Below, one piece after another: positions 51,154 through 59,525 of a stretch of DNA of 64,000 bases (its first letter is position 1; every line of letters starts with the position of its first letter). The notes below the pieces were generated by a model. That model was not told where the DNA came from, made no database searches, and saw nothing but the letters and a program-made list of their open reading frames with translations. The position numbers and the translations under genes are program-made. This stretch comes from UBA1189 sp045612065. Its GTDB lineage: Bacteria; Bacteroidota; Bacteroidia; Bacteroidales; Bacteroidaceae. The stretch covers positions 1 to 64,000 of the forward strand of contig JAZKYH010000040.1 in NCBI GenBank assembly GCA_045612065.1. Reading direction: 5' to 3'.

Positions 51154-53211
51154 ATGAAAAGAGTTGCCTTCTTACTGGTTGCCTTGTGTCTAAGCATAAC
51201 AACGGTGTGTTCTATGCCACAGAACCCCGATATTTTTATCGAGCGCCCTAAGGTGGGTTTGGTGTTAAGTGGGGGTGGTGCTCGTGGAGCTGCTCATGTG
51301 GGAGTGATACGTCGGCTAGAGGAGATGCAAATACCTATAGATTATGTAGTAGGTACGAGCATGGGGGCCATTGTGGGGGCATTGTATGCTATAGGTTACA
51401 CGGCCGATGAGATGGATTCGCTTTTCATGACTCAAGATTGGAAAATGCTACTGAGCAACGATGAACCTCGCCAATTGCAGCCTTATGACTTGCGTGTGGC
51501 TAAAAAGAAATTTCAAGTGAACGTTCCGTATGAAAAAAACGTATTTACCGAAAATTCGGTATATTATCGTGATGCAGGTATTAAGATTCGAAGGAGTAGT
51601 CTACAGGCTTTTCCCAAGGTGCTTGCGCGCCCTGGGCTCATTGATGGGCAGAATCTAATGAGTGTGTTTACTGATTTAACCTATCCCTATCGTGATTCAT
51701 TGATGTATGATGCGTTGCCTCGTCCTTTTGCTTGTGTAGCTACTGATCTGGTCACTGGTAAGGAGGTGGTGCTCCGTCAAGGTCGTTTGGCTGAATCTAT
51801 ACGGGCGAGCATGTCCATTCCTGGAGTGTTTTATCCGGTTTATGCAGGAAGTCAGGTATTGGTTGATGGAGGTGTGGTCAATAACTATCCGGTGAATGTA
51901 GCTCGTGATATGGGAGCCGATGTCATCATTGGTGTGGAACTTAATTCGGCTCATGTTAGTGCTGGAGAGCTACAGTCTTTTTCATCTATTTTCGAACGTC
52001 TTATTGGTACTTTAGGAACCGATTTGCATGAGCGTAATGTGGACGATACAGACATTCTTATCAAACCTCCAGTGAAGAGTTTCCCGGTGATGGGATTTGA
52101 TACCATGAACCTTCGTCAAATAATTGATATAGGATACCAAGCAGCTTTGAGAAGTCAGCAGCAACTCGACTCACTTAAAAATATCCTTGCAGCCTATCCT
52201 AAGGATACTGTTGTCTCCCGGCTTACATTCTATCCCAAGTCGACGGAATCTGAAGTGCCAGTAAAACATTCTCTTTCTTTGGATAATCAGGTCTCGCTTG
52301 GCCTCCATCTTGATTCAGAGGATGCTGCCTCAGCTTTACTGCGTGTCAGTGTTGATGGGCTAAAACCATCAGGACTCAAGTTTGCTCTCACTACGAGAGT
52401 GGGTAATCAGCCGTGGGCCTCAGCATGTCTTGCATACATCCAGTCTAATATGCCTCAGGTTAATGTTGCCATTAATTATGGTTATACCCATAGCAGCAAG
52501 CATACAACATTCAATGCCCATCTTCTCTGTACCGACTTCTATCTGTCCCACTTATTGTCACGTAACTATGATCTTCGTTTGGGTATTCGCTATGAAAACT
52601 CCTGGATGCGCACTCTTGCTGACTATACTCCCCGCGAATCTTACTCGGCTTTTTATATCTTATGGCAAGGTGACCTTTACGACACCCCCTACCTTCCTAC
52701 CCGAGGGTATGCTTACGGGGTAGAGGCTTCGTACAACATCAAACTGCATAGTTCTCATGGTACCCACTTTAGCGCTGTACAGGGATTTCTTTCAACGGCT
52801 ATTCCTTTAGGTAACACTACAACATTATTACCCTCCTTGTATGCTCGTCATCTTGTGGGTGGTGATGTTCCCTTGATATATTCCAATGCTATGGGAGGAT
52901 ATCTGCCACATCGCTACCTACGCCAGCAGTTGCCTTTTGTTGGTTTCACAGGATGTGAACTAATGGAACGGCACCTCATTTTATACCGTATAGACCTACG
53001 TCAACGCCTTTTCTCGGACTTTTATGTCTCAGGTATCGTCAATTGTGCCTATAGCACGAGTTCTCTTTCTACAGATCCGTCAGGTCAGAAATTATGGGGA
53101 CTGGGGCTTCAGCTAACCTACGACACCACTATCGGTCCTCTCTCGCTGTGTACTCATTGGAGTGATATTTATCACCTCGGGGCATACTTCAGTTTTGGCT
53201 TTGAGTTTTGA
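51154..53211 (+). CDS. Patatin-like phospholipase with C-terminal outer-membrane barrel
   Basis: The 685-residue product has a signal peptide, a patatin domain with the oxyanion loop SGGGARGAAHVG (about 37), the nucleophile GTSMGAIVGAL (serine near residue 65) and the catalytic aspartate in LVDGGVVNNYPV, then a hinge and a C-terminal beta-barrel (about 370-685) ending in phenylalanine. This is the PlpD-like layout in which an outer-membrane barrel carries or secretes a lipase. I placed the start at the ATG at 51154, where the signal peptide begins. The dyad is intact. Divergent from the golvesin gene. Confidence 0.9.
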   Translation: MKRVAFLLVALCLSITTVCSMPQNPDIFIERPKVGLVLSGGGARGAAHVGVIRRLEEMQIPIDYVVGTSMGAIVGALYAIGYTADEMDSLFMTQDWKMLLSNDEPRQLQPYDLRVAKKKFQVNVPYEKNVFTENSVYYRDAGIKIRRSSLQAFPKVLARPGLIDGQNLMSVFTDLTYPYRDSLMYDALPRPFACVATDLVTGKEVVLRQGRLAESIRASMSIPGVFYPVYAGSQVLVDGGVVNNYPVNVARDMGADVIIGVELNSAHVSAGELQSFSSIFERLIGTLGTDLHERNVDDTDILIKPPVKSFPVMGFDTMNLRQIIDIGYQAALRSQQQLDSLKNILAAYPKDTVVSRLTFYPKSTESEVPVKHSLSLDNQVSLGLHLDSEDAASALLRVSVDGLKPSGLKFALTTRVGNQPWASACLAYIQSNMPQVNVAINYGYTHSSKHTTFNAHLLCTDFYLSHLLSRNYDLRLGIRYENSWMRTLADYTPRESYSAFYILWQGDLYDTPYLPTRGYAYGVEASYNIKLHSSHGTHFSAVQGFLSTAIPLGNTTTLLPSLYARHLVGGDVPLIYSNAMGGYLPHRYLRQQLPFVGFTGCELMERHLILYRIDLRQRLFSDFYVSGIVNCAYSTSSLSTDPSGQKLWGLGLQLTYDTTIGPLSLCTHWSDIYHLGAYFSFGFEF

Positions 53212-53303
53212 ATCTTTTCAGTTCTCGCTAATAGAAGATTTTCATTGTGTGATATTGTCAGTTGCAGAGAATTGTGTATCTTCGCACAAAATAGTGATTT
53301 GAC

Positions 53304-55481
53304 ATGATAAAGATTAAGTATTTGGCTGGCGCTGCGGCGACTCTGCTGCTGGCTATCGGCAGCCCCTGCATTACTGCACAAGAGAACACAACGATGAAGG
53401 AGTTTACATTGGAGGACCTCAACTTTGGCGGAACGAACTACCGCAACATGATACCTGGTAACCGCTGGCTCACCTGGTGGGGCGACCAACTGGTGCGCCT
53501 CGAGGTGGAGGAGTGCTACCTGGTGGACAAGAAGACAGGCAAGGAGACCTTGTTCTTGACGGTTGAGGAACTGAACAAGTGGTTGGGCACTGAGAATGGA
53601 CTACGTGCACTTTACAATGCCCGCTTTCCCTATGCTGACCAATCGTTGGTGCTGCTCAACGTGGGCGGCAAACGTCAGCTCATCGACTTTGAGCAGAAGA
53701 AGGTGGTGTGGCAGCAGAGCACTGCAGGGGAGTATCAGGCAAGCAGCTTCAATGCCGCATCGCGCCACACGGCTTATGTGGGTGGCGACCAGCTCTATGT
53801 GCGCTTTGCCGATACCGCCAAGGAGGACGTTCAGCTCACCACTGACGGCTCACGAGAGGTTGTCTACGGACGCAGCGTACACCGCGATGAGTTTGGCATC
53901 CACAGTGGACTCTTTTGGAGCCCCGACGGCATGCGACTCGCCTTCTACCGCATGGACCAGAGCATGGTGACCGACTATCCGCAGGTGAACCTCTTCACTC
54001 ACATTGCCACCAACGAGCCTGACAAGTACCCTATGGCCGGACAGACCTCGCACGAGGTGACCGTGGGTGTATACGATGTGGCTACCGGACAGATCGTCTA
54101 CCTCAAGACTGGCGAACCCAAGGATCGTTACTTCACCAACGTGGCATGGAGCCCCGATGCGAAGACCATCTACATCTTCGAGCTCAACCGCGACCAGAAC
54201 GACTGCCGTCTCGTGAGCTATGATGCCATCACGGGTGAGCGCATTGCTGAGCTCTACCGCGAGACCGATGAGAAATACGTGGAGCCGCAGAACCCCATCA
54301 TGTTCCTCCCTTGGGATGCGAGCAAGTTTATCCTACAGAGCCAAAAGGATGGTTACAACCACCTCTATCTCTTCGACAAGTCGGGCAAGGAGCTGCGCCA
54401 GCTTACCAAAGGCAACTGGGTGGTACTCGGTGTGGTGGGCTTCAACGCCAAGGACAAGAGCGTCATCATCAGCAGCAGTGAGTGCAACCCCATACAGTGC
54501 AACACTTGGACTGTGAACGTGGCTACAGGCAAGCGCACCCTCCTGGACAATGGCGAGGGATGGCATTCGCCCAGCCTCAGTGGCAGTGGACGCTACATTG
54601 CCGACAGCTACCAGGCTCCCGAGGTGCCACGCAACATCGAGATTACAGATGCAAAGACACGCAAGCGCACAGCCTACTATGAGTCGCCCAATCCCTGGGA
54701 GGGTTACAAGGTGCCTCAGTTTACCAGCGGAAGCATCAAGGCCGCCGATGGCACCACAGACCTCTACTGGCGCATGGTGAAGCCTGCCGACTTTGACGAG
54801 ACAAAGAAATATCCCACCATCGTGTATGTATATGGTGGTCCGCACGCCCATCTCGTGGATGCCCGCTGGAACTACTCAAGTCGCTCTTGGGAGACCTACA
54901 TGGCACAGAAGGGATATATCACCTTCATCCTCGACAACCGTGGCAGCGAGAACCGTGGCAAGGCATTCGAGCAGGCTACCTTCCGCGAGCTCGGTCAGCA
55001 GGAGATGCTCGACCAGATGTGTGGCGTGGAGTACCTCAAGAGCTTGCCTTACGTGGATGCTGACCGCATCGGTGTGCATGGTTGGAGCTTCGGAGGATTC
55101 ATGACCATCTCACTCATGACTAACTATCCCGACGTGTTCAAGGTGGGCGTATCGGGCGGTCCCGTCATCGACTGGAAGTGGTATGAGGTAATGTATGGCG
55201 AGCGCTATATGGATACTCCCGCGGCCAACCCCGAGGGCTATGCCAAGACATCGCTCCTCCCCAAAGCCAAGGAGCTAAAGGGTAAGCTGCAGATCATCAC
55301 CGGATACAATGACCCCACCGTAGTGCCACAACACTGTCTCATGTTCATCGAGGAGTGCATCAAGGCAGGCACACAGCCCGATTTCTTCGCCTATCCCGGT
55401 GAGGGACACAACATGATGGGTCACAAGAGTGTGCACCTGCACGAGCGCATTACGCAGTACTTTGAGGACTACTTGAAATAA
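53304..55481 (+). CDS. S9-family dipeptidyl peptidase IV-like protease
   Basis: The 725-residue product has a signal peptide (to about residue 25), a DPP4-type beta-propeller (about 30-480) and an alpha/beta-hydrolase domain with the catalytic triad visible as GWSFGGFM (serine), GYNDPTVVPQH (aspartate) and GEGHNM (histidine). It should cleave X-Pro dipeptides in the periplasm, supporting peptide use. The near-consensus -7 sequence TATCTTCG lies about 40 bp upstream. A clear terminator follows. Confidence 0.93.
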   Translation: MIKIKYLAGAAATLLLAIGSPCITAQENTTMKEFTLEDLNFGGTNYRNMIPGNRWLTWWGDQLVRLEVEECYLVDKKTGKETLFLTVEELNKWLGTENGLRALYNARFPYADQSLVLLNVGGKRQLIDFEQKKVVWQQSTAGEYQASSFNAASRHTAYVGGDQLYVRFADTAKEDVQLTTDGSREVVYGRSVHRDEFGIHSGLFWSPDGMRLAFYRMDQSMVTDYPQVNLFTHIATNEPDKYPMAGQTSHEVTVGVYDVATGQIVYLKTGEPKDRYFTNVAWSPDAKTIYIFELNRDQNDCRLVSYDAITGERIAELYRETDEKYVEPQNPIMFLPWDASKFILQSQKDGYNHLYLFDKSGKELRQLTKGNWVVLGVVGFNAKDKSVIISSSECNPIQCNTWTVNVATGKRTLLDNGEGWHSPSLSGSGRYIADSYQAPEVPRNIEITDAKTRKRTAYYESPNPWEGYKVPQFTSGSIKAADGTTDLYWRMVKPADFDETKKYPTIVYVYGGPHAHLVDARWNYSSRSWETYMAQKGYITFILDNRGSENRGKAFEQATFRELGQQEMLDQMCGVEYLKSLPYVDADRIGVHGWSFGGFMTISLMTNYPDVFKVGVSGGPVIDWKWYEVMYGERYMDTPAANPEGYAKTSLLPKAKELKGKLQIITGYNDPTVVPQHCLMFIEECIKAGTQPDFFAYPGEGHNMMGHKSVHLHERITQYFEDYLK

Positions 55482-55504
55482 GAGTCACATTCCCAATAAA
55501 ACAT

Positions 55505-55540
55505 CAGGAGGCGTGTCGTGTGACGCGCCTCCTGCTTTCT
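55505..55540 (+). terminator. Terminator of the S9 peptidase gene
   Basis: CAGGAGGCG and CGCCTCCTG form a 9-bp stem followed by CTTTCTTT. It also lies close to the convergent mrp stop and could serve both. Confidence 0.8.
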
Positions 55541-55559
55541 TTATGTTCTGTGAGGGATA

Positions 55560-56657
55560 TTACTTTGTCTTCACGATGCGTGTGGCCTCTTGTGTGGCAT
55601 TGCGTACTTCCACTTGATGCACCACGGCCTCGGCCAGGTTGCGGAAGGCAAGACCTGTCATCGTGGTATCGTCCAACGCTACGGGGCAGCCACTGTCGCC
55701 ACCCTCGCAGATGCTCTGCACCACGGGAATCTGTCCCAAGAGGGGTACGCCCATCTCCTCAGCGAGCTGCTTGCAGCCCTCCTTGCCGAAGATGTAGTAC
55801 TTGTTTTCGGGCAGCTCGGCAGGAGTGAACCACGCCATATTCTCCACCAATCCGAGGATGGGTACATTCACCTTATCGTTGGTAAACATGTCGATACCTT
55901 TGCGTGCATCGGCCAACGCCACCTGCTGCGGTGTGCTTACGATGACAGCTCCCGTAATGGCCACGGTTTGGAACGTGGTGAGGTGGATGTCGCTCGTGCC
56001 GGGAGGGAGGTCGATGAGGAAGTAGTCGAGGTCGCCCCATGCGGCATCGGCAATGAGCTGCTTCAAGGCGTTGCTTGCCATACCGCCACGCCAGATGGTA
56101 GCCTGGGCGGGGTCCACGAAGAAACCGATAGAGAGCAGCTTCACGCCATAGCTCTCGATGGGGATGATGAGGTCGCGTCCGTCGATGCGCTCGGCATAGG
56201 GGCGTGCATCCTCCACTTGGAACATCTTGGGCATTGAGGGACCGAAGATATCGGCATCGAGCAGTCCCACCTTGTAGCCTTGCTTGGCGAGTGCCACGGC
56301 AAGATTTGCCGCTATGGTGCTCTTGCCCACACCGCCCTTGCCTGATGACACGGCGATGATGTTCTTTACTTGAGGCAATAGCTTCTCCACCTCGGGACGT
56401 GCCTGCTGGATGGTCTTCACAGAGATGGTCACCTCAACATCGGCACCGGCCTCGCGCTTGATGGCAGCCTCGGCGCTCTTGAGGATAGACTTCATGAAGG
56501 GGTCGGTAGGCTTCTCGAAGATGAGCGAGAACGACACCTTCTGCCCGTCGATGCGGAGGTCGTCCTCCACCATCTCGGCCTCGATAAGGTTTTTACCCGT
56601 ACCTGGGTAGCGCACTGTAGCCAGTGCATCGTGGATAAGTTTGGGATATAAGTTCAT
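55560..56657 (-). CDS. mrp: Mrp/NBP35 (ApbC) family Fe-S cluster carrier ATPase
   Basis: The 365-residue product has an N-terminal MIP18-like domain (about 1-85), the deviant Walker A SGKGGVGKSTIAANLAVAL (about 103), a switch with DIHLTTFQ and SIGFFVDP, and a C-terminal region. Members bind and transfer [4Fe-4S] clusters. The CxxC pair seen in many homologues is not obvious here. The ATG at 56657 was chosen over the longer frame, which runs into an inverted repeat. Cytoplasmic; transcribed with or after trmB. Confidence 0.92.
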   Translation of the reverse strand: MNLYPKLIHDALATVRYPGTGKNLIEAEMVEDDLRIDGQKVSFSLIFEKPTDPFMKSILKSAEAAIKREAGADVEVTISVKTIQQARPEVEKLLPQVKNIIAVSSGKGGVGKSTIAANLAVALAKQGYKVGLLDADIFGPSMPKMFQVEDARPYAERIDGRDLIIPIESYGVKLLSIGFFVDPAQATIWRGGMASNALKQLIADAAWGDLDYFLIDLPPGTSDIHLTTFQTVAITGAVIVSTPQQVALADARKGIDMFTNDKVNVPILGLVENMAWFTPAELPENKYYIFGKEGCKQLAEEMGVPLLGQIPVVQSICEGGDSGCPVALDDTTMTGLAFRNLAEAVVHQVEVRNATQEATRIVKTK

Positions 56658-56668
56658 AATTATGAGAG

Positions 56669-56792
56669 CCTCCCCCAACCCCCTCCCGAAGAGGGGGCTT
56701 CCCGTCATCGCGGTCGCGGAAGGACTTTATTTTCTTTTGTAAATTCTAATTCTCTGCAAGTCCCCCTCTTCGGGAGGGGGATAGGGGGAGGC
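56669..56792. repeat. Long C-rich/G-rich inverted repeat between trmB and mrp
   Basis: CCTCCCCCAACCCCCTCCCG with GAAGAGGGGG at the left faces CCCCCTCTTCGGGAGGGGG and GGGGGAGG at the right, around a spacer of about 60 bp. It would form a very stable hairpin and resembles dispersed Bacteroidales repeats. Confidence 0.8.
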
Positions 56793-56795
56793 CTC

Positions 56796-57554
56796 TTACT
56801 TACTTGTCTGCAACCCGCTACGCTTGCTACGATTGTAGCTGCGGTAGTCGTCGAGTTCAATCTCAATCTCGGGCTCTTGCAATTCCTTGCCAGGGATGAG
56901 GCGGAACTTGAGGTACTTGATGCTCAAACCGCGATCGAGCCACTGCTGTTCGTAGTAGGTGCGGATGGAGAGAATCTCATCGGCCTGTCCGCTATGGTAG
57001 AGGTCTGTAGTGTTTACTTCTACAGGCAGCTCGTTTACTTTCACGAGCGCGTCGGTGTAGGTGTAGAGGAAGTTACTGTCCGTCTTGAGGTGTATGATGC
57101 CGTCGGTCTTGAGGAACGAGGCGTAGCGATGCAAGAATGCCGTTGAGGTGAGGCGTTTGGTTACCTTCTTCATCTGTGGGTCGGGGAAGGTGATCCACAC
57201 CTCATCCACTTCGCCCTCGGCAAAGAAGCGGTCGATAATCTCAATATTTGTGCGCAGGAAGGCCACGTTTGTCATGCCTTCGCGCAATGAGTCGGTGGCA
57301 CCGGTCCACATGCGTGCGCCCTTGATGTCCACACCGATAAAGTTCTTGTTGGGGTACATACGACCCAGTCCTACGGTATATTCGCCACGTCCGCAGCCCA
57401 GCTCCAACACGATGGGGTTATCGTTCTTGAAGAACTGCTCGCGCCACTTACCGCGCATCTCGAAGGGCACCTGCTCGGCTACCGAGTGAGGATACTCAAA
57501 CACATGCGGATAAGATGCCATATCGGCAAACTTTGCTAATTTTCCTTTACCCAT
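56796..57554 (-). CDS. trmB: tRNA (guanine(46)-N7)-methyltransferase
   Basis: The 252-residue product has the TrmB signatures: the SAM-site VLELGCGRGEYTVGL, GVDIKGARMW, and VWITFPDPQMKKVTKRL, where FPDP is the tRNA-binding/catalytic motif. It methylates N7 of G46 in the variable loop of tRNAs. The C-terminal basic tail (YRSYNRSKRSGLQTSK) is typical of this group. A consensus promoter is at 57580-57611. Confidence 0.95.
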   Translation of the reverse strand: MGKGKLAKFADMASYPHVFEYPHSVAEQVPFEMRGKWREQFFKNDNPIVLELGCGRGEYTVGLGRMYPNKNFIGVDIKGARMWTGATDSLREGMTNVAFLRTNIEIIDRFFAEGEVDEVWITFPDPQMKKVTKRLTSTAFLHRYASFLKTDGIIHLKTDSNFLYTYTDALVKVNELPVEVNTTDLYHSGQADEILSIRTYYEQQWLDRGLSIKYLKFRLIPGKELQEPEIEIELDDYRSYNRSKRSGLQTSK

Positions 57555-57579
57555 TTCTCTTTGGTTTTTCTTTGGAGGA

Positions 57580-57611
57580 CAAAATTAGTGCAAGGTGAGA
57601 GAAAAAGCAAA
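57580..57611 (-). promoter_or_regulatory. Promoter of trmB
   Basis: On the minus strand, TTTG (57611-57608), a 20-base gap and TAATTTTG (57587-57580) match the consensus. It abuts a hairpin-bearing repeat upstream. Confidence 0.65.
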
Positions 57612-57830
57612 ACTTGTTTTGTATTTTTCCGAGCCGCAGCCTAATTTCATGCTTTGCGCAGCAAACACTAAAAGTACGAATAAGCGAGTAAAAAGCCAAG
57701 TTTACTTGAGCTTTTTGCAACGAGCGGAGTACATTCGTGGTTTGAAGCAGAGATACGAATAAGCGAGAGAAAATACGAAACTTGTTTCAGCTTTTTGTGT
57801 CGAGCAAAAGTATCTTAGGGGTTACCTCAA
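57592..57830. repeat. Three tandem hairpin repeats of about 80 bp upstream of trmB
   Basis: GAGAGAAAAAGCAAAACTTG (57597), GCGAGTAAAAAGCCAAG (57684) and GCGAGAGAAAATACGAAACT (57763) begin related units, each with an A-rich arm facing a CTTTTT-rich arm and ending near a CGAGC. Units two and three share TACGAATAAGCGAG at 57675 and 57754, 79 bp apart. No ORF is present. The rest of 57555-58420 holds the two 22-bp arrays below and otherwise nothing I can identify. Confidence 0.6.
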
Positions 57831-58084
57831 AAGTATAAGTTATTCATTATTGGGGGAAGGGTATATGTACGCAAACGGAGTTTATAAAACAAAATGCAAG
57901 CAAATCCTGTGAAAAAATCTATAGCATATTGTAAGGTAAGTCCTTCGATTTACTAACTTGCTGCCTAAGTCGGAAGTCTAAACTGCTCTTTTCGTTTGTC
58001 AATGTTTTCGGGAAATAGGTGCTCTTTGCTTCATTACTTTCTGAGAATGGAAACACTTTTCTCTGCAAACGGATAGGAAAGATA

Positions 58085-58172
58085 AAATATAGTGCTTTAC
58101 GTAATGAAATATAATGCTTTATTTAACAACGTATAATGTTATATTTAATGAAATAAAGTGCTTTATTTTATA
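58085..58172. repeat. 22-bp-period array, locus E (4 units)
   Basis: Palindrome-like boxes ATATAGTGCTTTAC, ATATAATGCTTTAT, GTATAATGTTATAT and ATAAAGTGCTTTAT recur at exact 22-bp steps; units start at 58085, 58107, 58129 and 58151. Confidence 0.85.
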
Positions 58173-58263
58173 GTTTGTACCCTGTTTTTTGAGTGAAGGT
58201 AACGCAACATGTCTTCAAAGTTAAATCATATATATAGAACTTGCGTTTAGGTGGCCTTCTTAT

Positions 58264-58351
58264 CAGAGCTGTCTGGTAAGAAAAAAACCTTTGTCTGATT
58301 TTTTCATCAGACAAAGGATTTTCCAAAAACGGACAAAGGTTTTTCGTGCTG
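58264..58351. repeat. 22-bp-period array, locus F (4 units)
   Basis: Boxes CAGAGCTGTCTG (58264), AACCTTTGTCTG (58286), CAGACAAAGGAT (58308) and CGGACAAAGGTT (58330) lie exactly 22 bp apart with A/T-rich 10-bp spacers. It resembles locus A at 1359-1446 in both box sequence and layout. Confidence 0.8.
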
Positions 58352-58420
58352 TTTGCTCAGTATGCTTGGCTAAAGCTCCACCATTGTCACGATTGAGATT
58401 TAACGTTGTAGAATATCTGC

Positions 58421-59398
58421 TTAATCTACCGTCCAATTAGGGTTGTGGGGCTTGGTCTTGGCGGGGTCGTAGTGCAAGGCCTCCACGTCGGGAATACGGA
58501 GTCGGTAGGTGCGGGCAGATTTGTTGTTCATCGTGTACTCGCGCAGCCAGGGGTTCTCCTCTTTGAGTTGCGCCACGGTGACGCCGTGCTCTTTGGCAAA
58601 GGCGGTGAGGTCATCAATCTGCTGGGTGGTGGTGACGATGGTTTTGGGCGCGATGTAGGGATAGAGTTGAGAGCGCTTGAGCATGAAGCCGTAGGCTTTG
58701 GGGTTCTCGAGTACCATCTTGGCGGTGAGGATACGGAACATGTAACGTGAGGTCTCCTCGACGAGCCAGAGGTCCATGGCTGAAGTCACGCCCTGCTGCT
58801 CGAGACGTCGTGTAATGCCATTTTGGCCAGCATTGTAGCTGGCGGCTACAGTCATCCAATCGCCATACTTCTCATACGATTCTTTCAGGTAGGCACAGGC
58901 GGCGCGAGTAGCCTTTTCGATGTTGTAGCGTTCGTCGATATTGGCGTTCACCTCAAGACCATATTTGCGCCCAGTCTCTTGCATGAACTGCCACATGCCA
59001 GCAGCACCCGCTGATGAACGTGCCAAGGGGCTGAGATTGCTCTCGATGACCATGAGGTACTTGAGGTCGTCGGGCACGCCACACTCCTTGAGGATGGGCT
59101 CTACGATGGGGAAGTAGCGGTTGGCACGCTTGATCATGAGCAAAGTAAGCTGGTGCGAGTAGGTGAAGGCGGTAATCTCACGGTCCATGCGCTCGCGCAG
59201 GTCGGCGCGGTTCAGCTTGATGACTTCGTCTGCAAAGTGCACCTCTTCGGGTATCTCGGGCACGACAACGAGTGAGGCCACCTTGGATTGAGGCATTTCC
59301 TTGTCGCCAACCTTATTGTTGCCGAGAAGCAAAGGAATGCACATCCCTATACATATGTAGATACATATAGGGATGGCTTTACGGATAATCTTCTTCAT
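58421..59398 (-). CDS. Membrane-associated lytic murein transglycosylase (MltD-like)
   Basis: The 325-residue product has an N-terminal membrane or signal segment (about 8-26), an SLT domain (PDDLKYLMVIESNLSPLARS with the catalytic glutamate, then AAGMWQFMQETGRKYGL and AASYNAGQNGI) and a C-terminal LysM-like region (TAFAKEHGVTVAQLKEENPWL). It cleaves the glycan strand of peptidoglycan to form anhydromuramyl ends. Located at the inner face of the periplasm. Compared with E. coli MltD it has a single LysM-like repeat. Confidence 0.92.
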   Translation of the reverse strand: MKKIIRKAIPICIYICIGMCIPLLLGNNKVGDKEMPQSKVASLVVVPEIPEEVHFADEVIKLNRADLRERMDREITAFTYSHQLTLLMIKRANRYFPIVEPILKECGVPDDLKYLMVIESNLSPLARSSAGAAGMWQFMQETGRKYGLEVNANIDERYNIEKATRAACAYLKESYEKYGDWMTVAASYNAGQNGITRRLEQQGVTSAMDLWLVEETSRYMFRILTAKMVLENPKAYGFMLKRSQLYPYIAPKTIVTTTQQIDDLTAFAKEHGVTVAQLKEENPWLREYTMNNKSARTYRLRIPDVEALHYDPAKTKPHNPNWTVD

Positions 59399-59525
59399 AT
59401 TAGTTTAGAGGATACTATGTAGCTGTGTCCTTTTGCCCTACTTCTCGTCCTTGTCATTGCGAGATGTTTCGCTATGCTCAGCATGATACGAGGAACATGG
59501 TCGTGGACAAGCTATTTTAGCATTT

